The notes under the pieces are model-generated. The model searched no databases, was not told the origin of the DNA, and saw only the letters and a list, made by a program, of their open reading frames with translations. Of a stretch of DNA of 64,000 nucleotides, positions 23,661-32,874 are shown in pieces (the stretch's first letter is position 1; every line of letters starts with the position of its first letter). The DNA is from Halichondria panicea (Eukaryota; Porifera; Demospongiae; Suberitida; Halichondriidae): positions 902,001 through 966,000 of the forward strand of contig NC_087389.1 in assembly GCF_963675165.1 (NCBI RefSeq), written 5' to 3'. The position numbers and the translations under genes were made by a program.

Positions 23661-23804
23661 TGAAAAGAAGAAAAAGTAACTGCTGCTAACATTACAAATC
23701 AGATTGTATATAATTATAGTTGCCTATCAAAATAACAATGATGTGAACTTAGACTTGATCCAAATCTAAACTGCAAACCAACAGATACTATTCATCACGC
23801 ACAA

Positions 23805-23911
23805 CAACGTTTTCAATAAATACAGTGATTGCATGAAAGCGTAAAAGAGCTCATGGATGACATAGAATGCCGTCTTTTACCTCAGAACTACCCACCCTGT
23901 CCCAGACACTA
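23805..23911 (+). pseudogene. Degenerate copy of the coiled-coil terminal exon
   Basis: The region aligns with the 3' half of the exons at 24057 and 24450 (caacaacgttttcaa, gaatgccgtctt, ctcagaactaccca) but begins without an acceptor and carries in-frame stops in the first helix. Only the C-terminal motif (ECRLLPQNYPPCP) is preserved. Confidence 0.65.
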
Positions 23912-24056
23912 GTCGCTAGAGAGAGAGAAGACTTGTACAAACTTGTTAGCTAACTATGTATTGTCATTATAACTGTTTATAGTTAACGTGCATGACGTTT
24001 CAATGGCAAACCAATCCAAAGGGTAATGCAGTTGTATTAATAATACGCTTACACAG

Positions 24057-24290
24057 GATGCCAAGGTAAAGCAGTTGGAGCAACTGCAAGGAGAACTGAC
24101 TCAACAGCAGACAGAACTGATTAACCAGCCGTGGAACAAAGAGGCAGTGCGTCCACGCTTTGAAGCGACAAAGAAGAAAGTGGAACAGACCTATGGGATG
24201 TCGATACAAATGCAAGATAGTATCAAAAAGCTCATCAATGACATAGAATGCCGTCTTCTACCTCAGAGTCACCCACCCCGTCCCCGCTAG
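24057..24290 (+). CDS. P2 terminal exon 7: coiled-coil tail
   Basis: Phase-0 exon after gcttacacag, 77 residues then TAG, beginning DAKVKQLEQLQGELTQQQTE and ending SHPPRPR. Same plan as 22028: heptad helix, NQPWNKEAVRPRF turn, second helix, ECRLLPQSHPPRPR end. Confidence 0.7.
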   Translation, partial: DAKVKQLEQLQGELTQQQTELINQPWNKEAVRPRFEATKKKVEQTYGMSIQMQDSIKKLINDIECRLLPQSHPPRPR

Positions 24291-24449
24291 AGAAAGAGAG
24301 GATTGTACAAATTCGTTAGCTTAGACTTAAATTACTGACTGAAAACATAACACTACAAAAAAAACTTGCATCAGAATGAATGTTTCAATTGCTAATTAAG
24401 GCAATAATTAATAGCCTAAGGGTATTGTATTTATACATTTAATACACAG

Positions 24450-24764
24450 AGTTACAATGAGATAAGACTTGATGAGTTGGAGGGGACGTTGAATCAGCTG
24501 AAAGAGGTGCTGCTTCAACAGAAATATGAACTGACCAGCTTTCCGGAGAACCAAGAGGACGTGCGTCCACAGTTTGAACAGACAAGCGAGGAAGTGGAAG
24601 AAGCAAATGATGGAATCACAGAGATATGGCAAAACCCGGCCGATATTAATGATGTGCAACAACGTTTTCAACAAATACAGCAATTGCAAGATAGCATAAA
24701 AGAGCTCATGGATGACATAGAATGCCGTCTTCTACCTCAGAACTACCCAGACCCTAGTCGCTAG
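24450..24764 (+). CDS. P2 terminal exon 8: coiled-coil tail
   Basis: Phase-0 exon after aatacacag, 104 residues then TAG, beginning SYNEIRLDELEGTLNQLKEV and ending YPDPSR. It is the longest intact copy with the insert NPADINDVQQRFQQ shared with 22028 (NPVGVQRPQQRFQQ). More acidic than its paralogues. Confidence 0.7.
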   Translation, partial: SYNEIRLDELEGTLNQLKEVLLQQKYELTSFPENQEDVRPQFEQTSEEVEEANDGITEIWQNPADINDVQQRFQQIQQLQDSIKELMDDIECRLLPQNYPDPSR

Positions 24765-25279
24765 AGAGAGAGAAGACTTGTACAAACTTGTTAGCTAATA
24801 ATAAAAAATTGTGTATTGTAGCTGCATTATAAATTACTTTTTAACTGTTTTAACTGACTGAAAACACTGTAGATTGAGGTCAGGTGTGAATTGCATTTGT
24901 CACTAATAAATTAAAAAGACAAGAGATTACCAGAGGGCAGTAATAGATAAACAAGGGGAAAATGACAATAAATTTGGGCTCAAAGACCATAATTTTACTC
25001 ATTAAGAGCTAGAAAGACTGAAATTTATGGCACATAATTAGAGTACAATATAAAATTATCATTACAAACACTGATTGCTTCCTCCTATACGACCCAGTCA
25101 CTATATACTTACGGGGGTGATCTTGATCCCTACGACAGCAATCCTCATCCATTGATTGTTGTATGCCAGCTAGTTAAGCACAATCAAACGTGCACTATAA
25201 TTATGCCCTAGCATGAAGAAGCATGTACGTAACTTTATGCCATGTACCACCCACTGCATTGACTGCATTGCCACCGTAG

Positions 25280-25618
25280 GCAAGCCGATATGTCTGTAAA
25301 AGAACGCAAGGTCAAAAGACACTTCAACAACTGACGCTTAAAGAACTGAAGGCCGAGATGGAAGCAATGAGGGATGAGCATAATGATCAGAAGAGGGCAT
25401 TACTTCGTCGGCCGACTTCAATAGAGAGAGGTGTAGTGCTGGCACAGTATCAAAAGACAAGGCAAGGAGTAGTGGAATTGCAGGACGCGATAAAAGAGAT
25501 ACTAAAGTTTCCACAGAACACGGAGAGCTTGCCACGAAATGGCGGAGATGTGAAGCAGGCAATACGACAACTGGAGAGAGAGATAAATCTGCTTCAACAA
25601 GAGATTGATCAACTTTAA
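25280..25618 (+). CDS. P2 terminal exon 9: coiled-coil tail
   Basis: Phase-0 exon after gccaccgtag, 112 residues then TAA, beginning ASRYVCKRTQGQKTLQQLTL and ending LLQQEIDQL. Strong heptads (LKELKAEMEAM, IRQLEREINLLQQEIDQL) with a Pro/Arg turn (RRPTSIERG). It lacks the Pro/Cys/Arg end of the other coiled-coil exons. Confidence 0.6.
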   Translation, partial: ASRYVCKRTQGQKTLQQLTLKELKAEMEAMRDEHNDQKRALLRRPTSIERGVVLAQYQKTRQGVVELQDAIKEILKFPQNTESLPRNGGDVKQAIRQLEREINLLQQEIDQL

Positions 25619-25814
25619 ACACAACCATAGCAAGGACATGGACATTTAGAGACTTAATTATAGAGAAATATGTATACGTAATCTGCAACATTTATTTTTG
25701 TTGACATACTATAAATAATTATCAATAATACAACCTTTCAACTAACTTTAAACATAATAATTATACCGTTAGTGCTTAGAATTTGTGTGTAATTATGACT
25801 CCTTCCTCCCATAG

Positions 25815-25907
25815 GACCCAGTCACCACCTACGCTGACCATGACCATAATTGCCCCGAGCCATCAAGGCCTAAACCTACTGAGGGGTGGAGTTGTACCAT
25901 TCTCTAA
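25815..25907 (+). CDS. P2 terminal exon 10: CaaX tail (CTIL)
   Basis: Phase-0 exon after tcccatag, 30 residues then TAA: DPVTTYADHDHNCPEPSRPK at the start, ending TEGWSCTIL. CTIL is a CaaX box with terminal Leu (geranylgeranyl class). The same exon with a basic upstream segment occurs at 28519. A worn third copy (gacccagtcactata) without acceptor is at about 25090. Confidence 0.6.
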   Translation, partial: DPVTTYADHDHNCPEPSRPKPTEGWSCTIL

Positions 25908-26140
25908 TTCAAGCTGCCTCAGAAGAAGGAACGCTTTTATTAGCTGATCTAGCTTAGATACATATCATAGTTCAAATGCGAATTGTGTTTGTCAAAAATG
26001 TAATGTAAGCCAGAAGACTATTAATTTTACACAATTATCTGGTAATTAAAGCTCATTAACAGCTATTATTCAGCTTTGAAATTAGCAACTCTAGGTCAAG
26101 TTGTTATGGGCACACATAAGCTCTTAATAGTACCACTGTT

Positions 26141-26211
26141 AGCCTCGATCCCAGGCCCTTGGAAAAGAGGGCCTGGTTCTCTCCTTTCCTGGTGGCCTGG
26201 GATCGAGGCTA
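26141..26211. repeat. Palindromic repeat, copy 1
   Basis: Arms agcctcgatcccaggcc and ggcctgggatcgaggct flank a short loop. The same hairpin recurs at 26676, 28846 and 29377. It looks like a short foldback (MITE-like) family. Confidence 0.85.
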
Positions 26212-26277
26212 CTACACCACTGTATGAGCTAGTAGCTTACTGACCATCACTTTGCATTCTCCATACAATATACGTAG

Positions 26278-26322
26278 GTCATGGCCATTCCAAGTAGATC
26301 TGACAGACAGCAATCTGGAGAG
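26278..26322 (+). CDS. Possible 45-nt cassette exon, copy 1
   Basis: AG acceptor (atacgtag) and GTAAGG donor flank 45 bases open in phase 0 (VMAIPSRSDRQQSGE, contains an ATG). The duplicate at 28969-29013 keeps both splice sites and the frame. It could be an alternative start exon or an inserted cassette. Evidence is only site conservation between recent duplicates, so weak. Confidence 0.3.
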
Positions 26323-26675
26323 GTAAGGTAAAATAGTTGACAATGTATAGCTAAAAAAGATGTGGTGTTCTACGCATGGGACTGTAGATATGTGCCTCTC
26401 ACCCCTTTACAGTATATTCATGCAATGCCAGGAACAATGCCAGCACAGCACAGAGATGCTGCCTATATACAGAGAGAGAACAAACAATGGCACTGAATGT
26501 TCTGTAAACATTGTGTGGTCCCTACCACCCCAAACTGAACTCATACAACCAACTGTGCAGGCTGCTGCACAACTGTGCACAAATTTCTTGCACAAAATTC
26601 CTTGCACAAAAAATGCACAAGTAGGGTTTCACTCAATATAGAACACAATGAAGTGCTAGCTCAGCACAAACCATG

Positions 26676-26721
26676 TAGCCTCGATCCCAGGCCCTTTGAG
26701 AGCGGCCTGGGATCGAGGCTA
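26676..26721. repeat. Palindromic repeat, copy 2
   Basis: Compact version of the hairpin: tagcctcgatcccaggccc and gcggcctgggatcgaggcta with a loop of a few bases. Confidence 0.85.
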
Positions 26722-26929
26722 ACCTACATGTAGCTATGCCATTACAGTAATAAGGACATTATACAGTGAATCATCCACCCACATCCTAACAATAAGAACA
26801 CTAAAACATGTACTCCCTAGCTGTTACTAGAGCACATAATACTTTAGCCTACAAAATGATGGAAACACCTATTGTATGCAATGGGACTGTAGATATGTGC
26901 TCAATTGAACTATCTCTCACCTATTTGCA

Positions 26930-27020
26930 GTATATCCAGTGAGGAACAAAGCCAGCCCAGCACAGGAGATGATTCCTACAGAGAGAAAATGAACAGTGAA
27001 CAATGAATGTCACTGAATGT
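26930..27020. repeat. Dispersed repeat of the cluster (copy 1 of 5)
   Basis: A block containing gaactatctctcacc, cagtatatccagtgagg, aacaaagccagcccagcaca and gagagaaaatgaacagtg. Further copies lie at about 29635-29730, 37135-37245, 43900-43990 (shortened) and 51225-51335, each 0.5-0.7 kb upstream of an upstream module or replacing it. It is part of the duplicated promoter-side unit. Confidence 0.75.
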
Positions 27021-27509
27021 ACATGTAGTGATTTTCTGTGAAAATTGTGGTTGTGCTATATACATGTGCCCCAAACTGAATCCTTACACCTTACAGTGTG
27101 CAATGAGCCCCTGCAGTTTTGCACAGTTGTGCACAAAATTCCTTGCACAAAGAAATTGCTACTTAAAAATAATTATGCACAAGTAGGGTTTCATTTAATA
27201 GAATACAATGAAGCTAGCTCAGCACAAACCAATGTTACCTACTGGTAGCTATGCCATTACAGTAATTAGGACATTATATACAGTGAACTATCCACCCACA
27301 TCCTAACAATAAGAACACCATAACATGTAGTCCATCTTTTCCCTAAGAGCCTGTTACTAGGACACATACCTACACTAGCCATAATTATTCTACAAAAATT
27401 AATGAGGGTACTATGGAAATGAACACCTATTCACACAAAAAGCATGAAAAGCATGGAAAGAAATGAAGTTAGTAACAGGGCAAATGTCAGCTAGATTGCA
27501 CCTAGGGAA

Positions 27510-27980
27510 TTCTGTGGTGTGGTGAGCATAGTAGTTCCACTCCAGAGCTGCTTAGGCTAATGAGTCTGCCGCCAGACCCTGGCTCATGGTTTGTTCATCA
27601 GTGTACACTACTACAACCTCACACTCATAGCAACCAGTACTATCTGTATGTCAATGCACTTAACATTATGGTACAAAACTTAATGAGACAAACAACATCC
27701 CAGAAATACTGCCGCAGGTAGTGAGAATCACATGAACTGTACGATAAGCAGGCCACCTGATAAGGGGACACTACTGCTATCGATGAATAGGTCATTCTTT
27801 GCTATCGATGAATAGCGAAAAGACCTCTATTAAGGTTCGGTAGCTCCCCGAAATACTAGTTCTTGCTTAGTCAGGCTATACGTAATTAGAGAAAGTAGCT
27901 ATTTTTGGAGAAAGTGACGTTAGCAAGTTAGCAAGATCGTAGATAGGTGCCTAGGATTTGAGAGAGTATAAAAAAAAATC
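27510..27980 (+). promoter_or_regulatory. Promoter P3: upstream module copy 3 plus TATA box
   Basis: Module copy 3 runs from 27510 and, unlike copies 1-2, continues with cttaatgagacaaacaacat, agaaatactgccgcagg and a direct repeat gctatcgatgaatag at 27776-27790 and 27801-27815. Then come gagaaagtgacgttagc (CRE-like half site TGACGTTA next to GAAAGT) and the TATA box gagtataaaa at 27965-27974. Confidence 0.65.
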
Positions 27981-28079
27981 AGACTCTATAAGCGGAAGAT
28001 ACAAACTACGATTGGACTCATTATTCTTGAGTTAATTTCGACCCCATTGATTCAAAGTAAAAGACTTCAATTACACAAC

Positions 28080-28413
28080 ATGGATAGCCCAGTGAGTTGA
28101 GATTTGTGTGTATTTAATTAATATTGTAAACATGTTGATATCTACGTACGTAAGTACCTACCAATTCAATTCGATGTCTAAACGAAACCAGTGCAGAAAG
28201 ATTAGTGGGCTTATACTGATCCGATACAAAAATTATGTTCAATAGGGTCTACCTGTGGAAATTGATTGCAAAGAATGGGAATGTAACCACTACATTCAGT
28301 ATGTGAATGACTACCAATGTGGGCATAAATTTCGGTTGTGCACAAATTGTGCATATAGTCCAGCTTACCGAACGTGCATGTTTGATGGAGCAAACAGGGC
28401 TCTATATATATAA
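28080..28413 (+). CDS. P3 gene, zinc-module isoform (WxCNH type)
   Basis: Start exon 28080-28091 (MDSP, phase 0) joined to terminal exon 28246-28413 (55 residues then TAA) gives 59 aa. The exon begins GLPVEIDCKEWECNHYIQYV and carries the spaced ligands C-x4-C-x-H ... YQCGH ... LCTNC ... CMFDG, a RING-like or treble-clef-like Cys/His array that should bind zinc. It is the shortest member of the family and lacks the FSP/LSP tail of its paralogues. Its tandem paralogue is 31122-31349. Confidence 0.65.
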
Positions 28414-28518
28414 AATATCAGTAATACAACCTTTCAACTAACTTTAAACATAATGATTATACGTAGTGCTTAATTAGAAGTTATTATTGTATGTAATTAT
28501 GACTCCTTCCTCCCATAG

Positions 28519-28605
28519 GACCCAGTCACCACCTACGCTGGCCATGACCAAAATCCCTCCGAGCCAAAGCGTAAATCTTCTCGGTGTAATTGTACCATTC
28601 TCTAA
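28519..28605 (+). CDS. P3 terminal exon: polybasic CaaX tail (CTIL)
   Basis: Phase-0 exon after tcccatag, 28 residues then TAA: DPVTTYAGHDQNPSEPKRKS at the start, ending SRCNCTIL. A Lys/Arg cluster (KRKSSR), a spare Cys and the CaaX box CTIL resemble the dual membrane signals of small GTPases such as K-Ras4B and Rho proteins. It would join the MDSP start exon in phase 0. It is the duplicate of 25815-25907, from which it differs mainly by the gain of basic residues. Confidence 0.6.
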   Translation, partial: DPVTTYAGHDQNPSEPKRKSSRCNCTIL

Positions 28606-28845
28606 TTCAAGCTGCCTCAGAAGAAGGAACGCTTTTATTAGCTGATCTAGCTTAGATACATATCATAGTTCAAATGCGAATTGTGTTTGTCAAAAATGTA
28701 CTGTAAGCCAAAAGACTATTAATTTGACACAATTATCTGGTAATTAAAGCTCATTAACAGCTATTATTAATTATCTCAGCTTTGAAATTAGCAACTCTAG
28801 GTCAAGTTGTTATGGGCACACATAAGCTCTTAATAGTACCACTGT

Positions 28846-28902
28846 TAGCCTCGATCCCAGGCCCTTGGAAAAGAGGGCCTGGTTTCTCTGGGATTGAGGC
28901 TA
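28846..28902. repeat. Palindromic repeat, copy 3
   Basis: Duplicate of the hairpin at 26141 with a shorter, slightly mismatched right arm (gggattgaggcta). Confidence 0.8.
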
Positions 28903-28968
28903 CTACACCACTGTATGAGCTAGTAGCTTACTGACCATCACTTTGCATTCTCCATACAATATACGTAG

Positions 28969-29013
28969 GTCATGGCCATTCCAAGTAGATCTGACAGACA
29001 GCAATCTGGAGAA
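28969..29013 (+). CDS. Possible 45-nt cassette exon, copy 2
   Basis: Duplicate of 26278-26322 with acceptor atacgtag, donor gtaagg and open phase-0 frame kept. The last codon changed from GAG to GAA. Confidence 0.3.
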
Positions 29014-29376
29014 GTAAGGTAAAATAGTTGACAATGTATAGCTAAAAAAGATGTGGTGTTCTATGCATGGGACTGTAGATATGTGCCTCTCACCCCTTTA
29101 CAATATATTCATGCAATGCCAGGAACAATGCCAGCACAGCACAGAGATGCTGCCTATATACAGAGAGAGAACAAACAATGGCACTGAATGTTCTGTAAAC
29201 ATTGTGTGGTCCCTACCACCCCAAACTGAACTCATACAACCAACTGTGCAGGCTGCTGCACAACTGTGCACAAATTTCTTGCACAAAATTCCTTGCACAA
29301 AAAATGCACAAGTAGGGTTTCACTCAATATAGAACACAATGAAGTGCTAGCTCAGCACAAACCATGTACCTACATG

Positions 29377-29422
29377 TAGCCTCGATCCCAGGCCCTTTGA
29401 GAGCGGCCTGGGATCGAGGCTA
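29377..29422. repeat. Palindromic repeat, copy 4
   Basis: As copy 2, but with longer arms: ctacatgtagcctcgatcc and ggatcgaggctaacctacat. The extension of the arms suggests the palindrome includes flanking target sequence. Confidence 0.8.
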
Positions 29423-30237
29423 ACCTACATGTAGCTATGCCATTACAGTAATAAGGACATTATACAGTGAATCATCCACCCACATCCTAACAATAAGAAC
29501 ACCAAAACATGTACTCCCTAGCTGTTACTAGAGCACATAATACTTTAGCCTACAAAATGATGGAAGCACCTATTGTATGCAATGGGACTGTAGATATGTG
29601 CTCAATTGAACTATCTCTCACCTATTTGCAGTATATCCAGTGAGGAACAAAGCCAGCCCAGCACAGGAGATGATTCCTACAGAGAGAAAATGAACAGTGA
29701 ACAATGATTCTGAACAATGTCACTGAATGTACACATAGTAATTTTCTGTGAAAATTGTGGTTGTGCTATATACATGTGTCCCAAACTGAATCCTTACACC
29801 TTACAGTGTGCAATGAGCCCCTGCAGTTTTGCACAGTTGTGCAGAGTTGTGCACAAAATTCCTTGCACAAAAAAATTGCATGCTTAAAAATAATTATGCA
29901 CAAGTAGGGTTTCACTTAATAGAATACAATGAAGTGCTAGCTCAGCACAAACCAATGTACCTACTGGTAGCTATGCCATTACAGTAATTAGGGCATTATA
30001 TACAGTGAACTATCCACCCACATCCTAACAATAAGAACACCATAACATGTAGTCCATCTTTTCCCTAAAAGCCTGTTACTAGAACACATAATACCTACAC
30101 TAGCCATAATTATTCTACAAAAATTAATGAGGGTACTATGGAAATGAACACCTATTCACACAAAAAGCATGAAAAGCATGGAAAGAAATGAAGTTAGTAA
30201 CAGGGAAAAATGTCAGCTAGATTGCACCTAGGGAATT

Positions 30238-30700
30238 CTGTGGTGTGGTGAGCATAGTAGTTCCACTCCAGAGCTGCTTAGACTAATGAGTCTGCCGCCA
30301 GACTCTGGGCCATGTTCATCAGTGTACACTACTACAACCTCTGACACTCATAGCAACCAGTACTACCTGTATGTCAATGCACTTAACATTATGGTACAAA
30401 ACTTAATGAGACAAACAACATCCCAGAAATACTGCCGCAGGTAGTGAGAATCACATGAACTGCACGATAAGCAGGCCACCTGATAAGGGGACACTACTGC
30501 TATCGATGAATAGGTCATTCTTTGCTATCGATGAATAGCGAAAAGACCTCCTTTAAGGTTCGGTAGCTCCCCGAAATCCTAGTTCTTGCTTAGTCAGGCT
30601 GTACGTAATTCGAGAAAGTAGCTATTTTCGGAGAAAGTGACGTTAGCAAGTTAGCAAGATCGTAGATAGGTGCCTAGGATTTCCGAGAGTATAAAAGAAT
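30238..30700 (+). promoter_or_regulatory. Promoter P4: upstream module copy 4 plus TATA box
   Basis: Near copy of P3 including the gctatcgatgaatag direct repeat and gagaaagtgacgttagc, with a consensus TATA box tataaaag at 30690-30697. A 5' UTR intron follows (donor near 30800, acceptor tgttgcag at 30865). Confidence 0.7.
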
Positions 30701-30895
30701 TGGGCTCTACAAGCCGAAGATAGGAGCAAATTATTGGACACCACATTCAAGATTGGAAATCTCATAAACAAAGGCGAAACAGACACACCAAGGAAAATTG
30801 GTGAGAGGGAATGATTCTTCTTCAAAATACAGTAATGTGACTGTATAAAAATAATTTTGTTGCAGACCCCAGTTGTTTTGGATCAACAAAAAGAG

Positions 30896-31632
30896 ATGGC
30901 ATCACAAGTAAGTAGTAACTTGCATTTACTGTACATGTACATGTAGGCAACATTTAAAATTAAATACCAGTACTCACCATATTGAAGAATAGCTTCTGAC
31001 TCAGCTACCGCCTCCTGCAAATCAAAAACACAAGAGATTAAAACGTAACTAGCTACATATAGTATAATTATATACGTAACATAATATCATAATCCCCTCC
31101 CCCCCCAAATATTGCACTCAGTCTACTTTACCTGTAACGATCGAGCCGAAGGACTGGGAATGCAATCATACCTATTATCAACAAGTAGATTATCAATGCG
31201 GCCACCGTTACTGGTTATGCAAAGAATGTGCAAATAGTACTGAGTTCAAATATTGCTTGTTCGATCGCACTGAAAAGCGACCAAGTGTTGGTAGTCCCCA
31301 AACACGAACAAAGCTTCCTAAGGGCACCAAATTTTCTCCTGTTGCATTTGTAAGTTATAAACCAAAAAATGGTCAAAAATTTAAATTACCACAATCATAT
31401 ACAGATGGCTTGTAACCATGATGACGAGCATGAGCACGACGAGGTTCCTTACAGCTGTAAACATAGGATTACCATGTGTGATCACTGTTACAACTCTTTT
31501 CCGCAATGTCCTTTTGATGATGGAGGTGTGTGGGCTTCGAGCGAGGACTGTCCTTGGAATGAAGATCCGAGCATTGCTAGGGGACGCACACCAAAGAAAG
31601 ACACTTCTTTCTCCCGGGCTTCTAGTTCCTAG
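30896..31632 (+). CDS. P4 gene, start exon MASQ and zinc exons A1 / A2
   Basis: Start exon 30896-30907 codes MASQ in phase 0. Exon A1 (31122-31349) begins STLPVTIEPKDWECNHTYYQ and contains YQCGHRYWLCKECANS...YCLFDR, then FSPVAF before a gtaagt donor; if that donor is not used, the frame reads on to a stop at 31415. Exon A2 (31405-31632, phase 0) begins MACNHDDEHEHDEVPYSCKH and contains MCDHCYNSFPQCPFDDGG, ending in a stop. A1 and A2 could therefore be spliced together, giving a two-module protein of about 155 aa, or used singly. Each module has the ligand order C-N-H, C-x-H, C-x2-C, C. A zinc-binding function is inferred from spacing; the family is not one I can name. Confidence 0.65.
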
Positions 31633-31752
31633 ATAAAACAAACAGTATATATAAAATATATATCTATATAATTATGCAAATGTAGAGAGATTAGAACAGC
31701 ATTATTGTACAATAGTGATAATTATAACTGTTGTAATTACTGTGTAAAATAG

Positions 31753-32061
31753 AAGAGGCAATTGGAAAGAGAGCGTAAGAAATGGACGGACGACGTCTGG
31801 AAAGATTGGGCATGTAATCACTCCCATACATATGGACGTATACGCTATCAGTGTGGGCATACCCTCGATATGTGTCATGCATGTCATGAGGCATTTACTC
31901 GATGTCCATTTGATGGCACATGTCGAAACCCATTGCCAGGGGAGATACAGCTTCAGGCAACTACTTGGGGGTATCAACCACCAACACCACCAACACCACC
32001 CGCTCCCAAGCCTCCAAAGGGGACGACTCTCTCTCCAGTGTGGTATGCTCCTTCTGAGTGA
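31753..32061 (+). CDS. P4 terminal exon A3: zinc module with Pro-rich tail
   Basis: Phase-0 exon after aaaatag, 102 residues then TGA, beginning KRQLERERKKWTDDVWKDWA. It has a basic helix, then WACNHSHTYGRIRYQCGHTL with MCHACHEAFTRCPFDG, then a Pro/Thr tail (PPTPPTPPAPKPP) and the shared end motif GTTLSPVWYAPSE. It is alternative to A1/A2, A4 and the CPGC exon. Its 3' half is duplicated at 46187-46332. Confidence 0.65.
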   Translation, partial: KRQLERERKKWTDDVWKDWACNHSHTYGRIRYQCGHTLDMCHACHEAFTRCPFDGTCRNPLPGEIQLQATTWGYQPPTPPTPPAPKPPKGTTLSPVWYAPSE

Positions 32062-32221
32062 GGAAGAGAAAACAGAGAACTTGAACTGACTTTAGATTCT
32101 TTAGCTGTATCTATAAGTCCTTATAAAACAATGAATGCTGTGTTTTTAGTCTCTAGCTATAGCTATGTATAATACACATAGAATTGGTGTTTTAGATTAT
32201 TGGCATCTTGTATATACGTAG

Positions 32222-32470
32222 ACAAACCTGAAAAAATGGACTCACTGGGCTTGCAACCACAGTAACGACTATCACTACACAGGAGTCAGCTATACGTGTG
32301 GGCATTCCTTCACACTATGTGAGACTTGCTATCATGCCTTTTCAAGAAACTGTCCCCTCGGTGACGGAGGGGAAAGTAGGCCTACTCCTGGATTGGGTCG
32401 CAGAAGACGTGACGTAGAAGCCAAATGGGGCACAACCTTCTTCCCAGCAATGCCTGCCGGAGGGCTGTAG
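32222..32470 (+). CDS. P4 terminal exon A4: zinc module
   Basis: Phase-0 exon after tatacgtag, 82 residues then TAG, beginning TNLKKWTHWACNHSNDYHYT, with YTCGHSFTLCETCYHAF, NCPLGDGG and an end GTTFFPAMPAGGL. The tail motif (T-T-F/L-F/S-P) is shared by A1, A3 and the P5 exons. Confidence 0.65.
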   Translation, partial: TNLKKWTHWACNHSNDYHYTGVSYTCGHSFTLCETCYHAFSRNCPLGDGGESRPTPGLGRRRRDVEAKWGTTFFPAMPAGGL

Positions 32471-32874
32471 ATAACTGAACTGAAAGAAAACATTAATAAT
32501 GTAGATATTATTATATTATACTTTGTAAAGTGCATATTTAATGAATCAACAAATGAATGACATGTACAAATAGACTTAGGTACTGTAGTACTAGAAGGTT
32601 TTGCGAGTATCAAACATATGTGAGCGTTGATCAATTCGCAACAATAAATCGCAAAACCTAAATTAGTACTGGTAAATACACATGATCCTTGACAGAACGC
32701 AGATCGCAAAGGGCCAATTTTGCTGATTTGGCTCATTCGCAAAGGTTTTTCACCAGCAAAATATTCTACAATGTAGTAATACGGTACCATGATCATAATT
32801 ATGTGAGTATAATTATTGATAAACCTACATAAGGTATAATCATAATCATTAGAATGTTGTTGTTCACCTCACAG

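Larger units (their letters stand above)
25712..28425. repeat. Tandem duplication, left unit (2.7 kb)
   Basis: 25712-28425 and 28426-31130 are a tandem pair: the same order of CaaX exon, palindromic repeats, spacer, upstream module, promoter, start exon and zinc exon, at an offset of about 2.69 kb. Most of the spacer (for example 26340-26660 against 29032-29350) is almost identical, so the event is recent, whereas the promoter-proximal and coding parts have diverged more. Confidence 0.85.

Noticed and set aside
31122-32470. Calling the WxCNH modules classical RING or C2H2 zinc fingers
   Set aside because: Ligand order and spacing fit neither consensus closely; I describe them as Cys/His modules of unnamed type.
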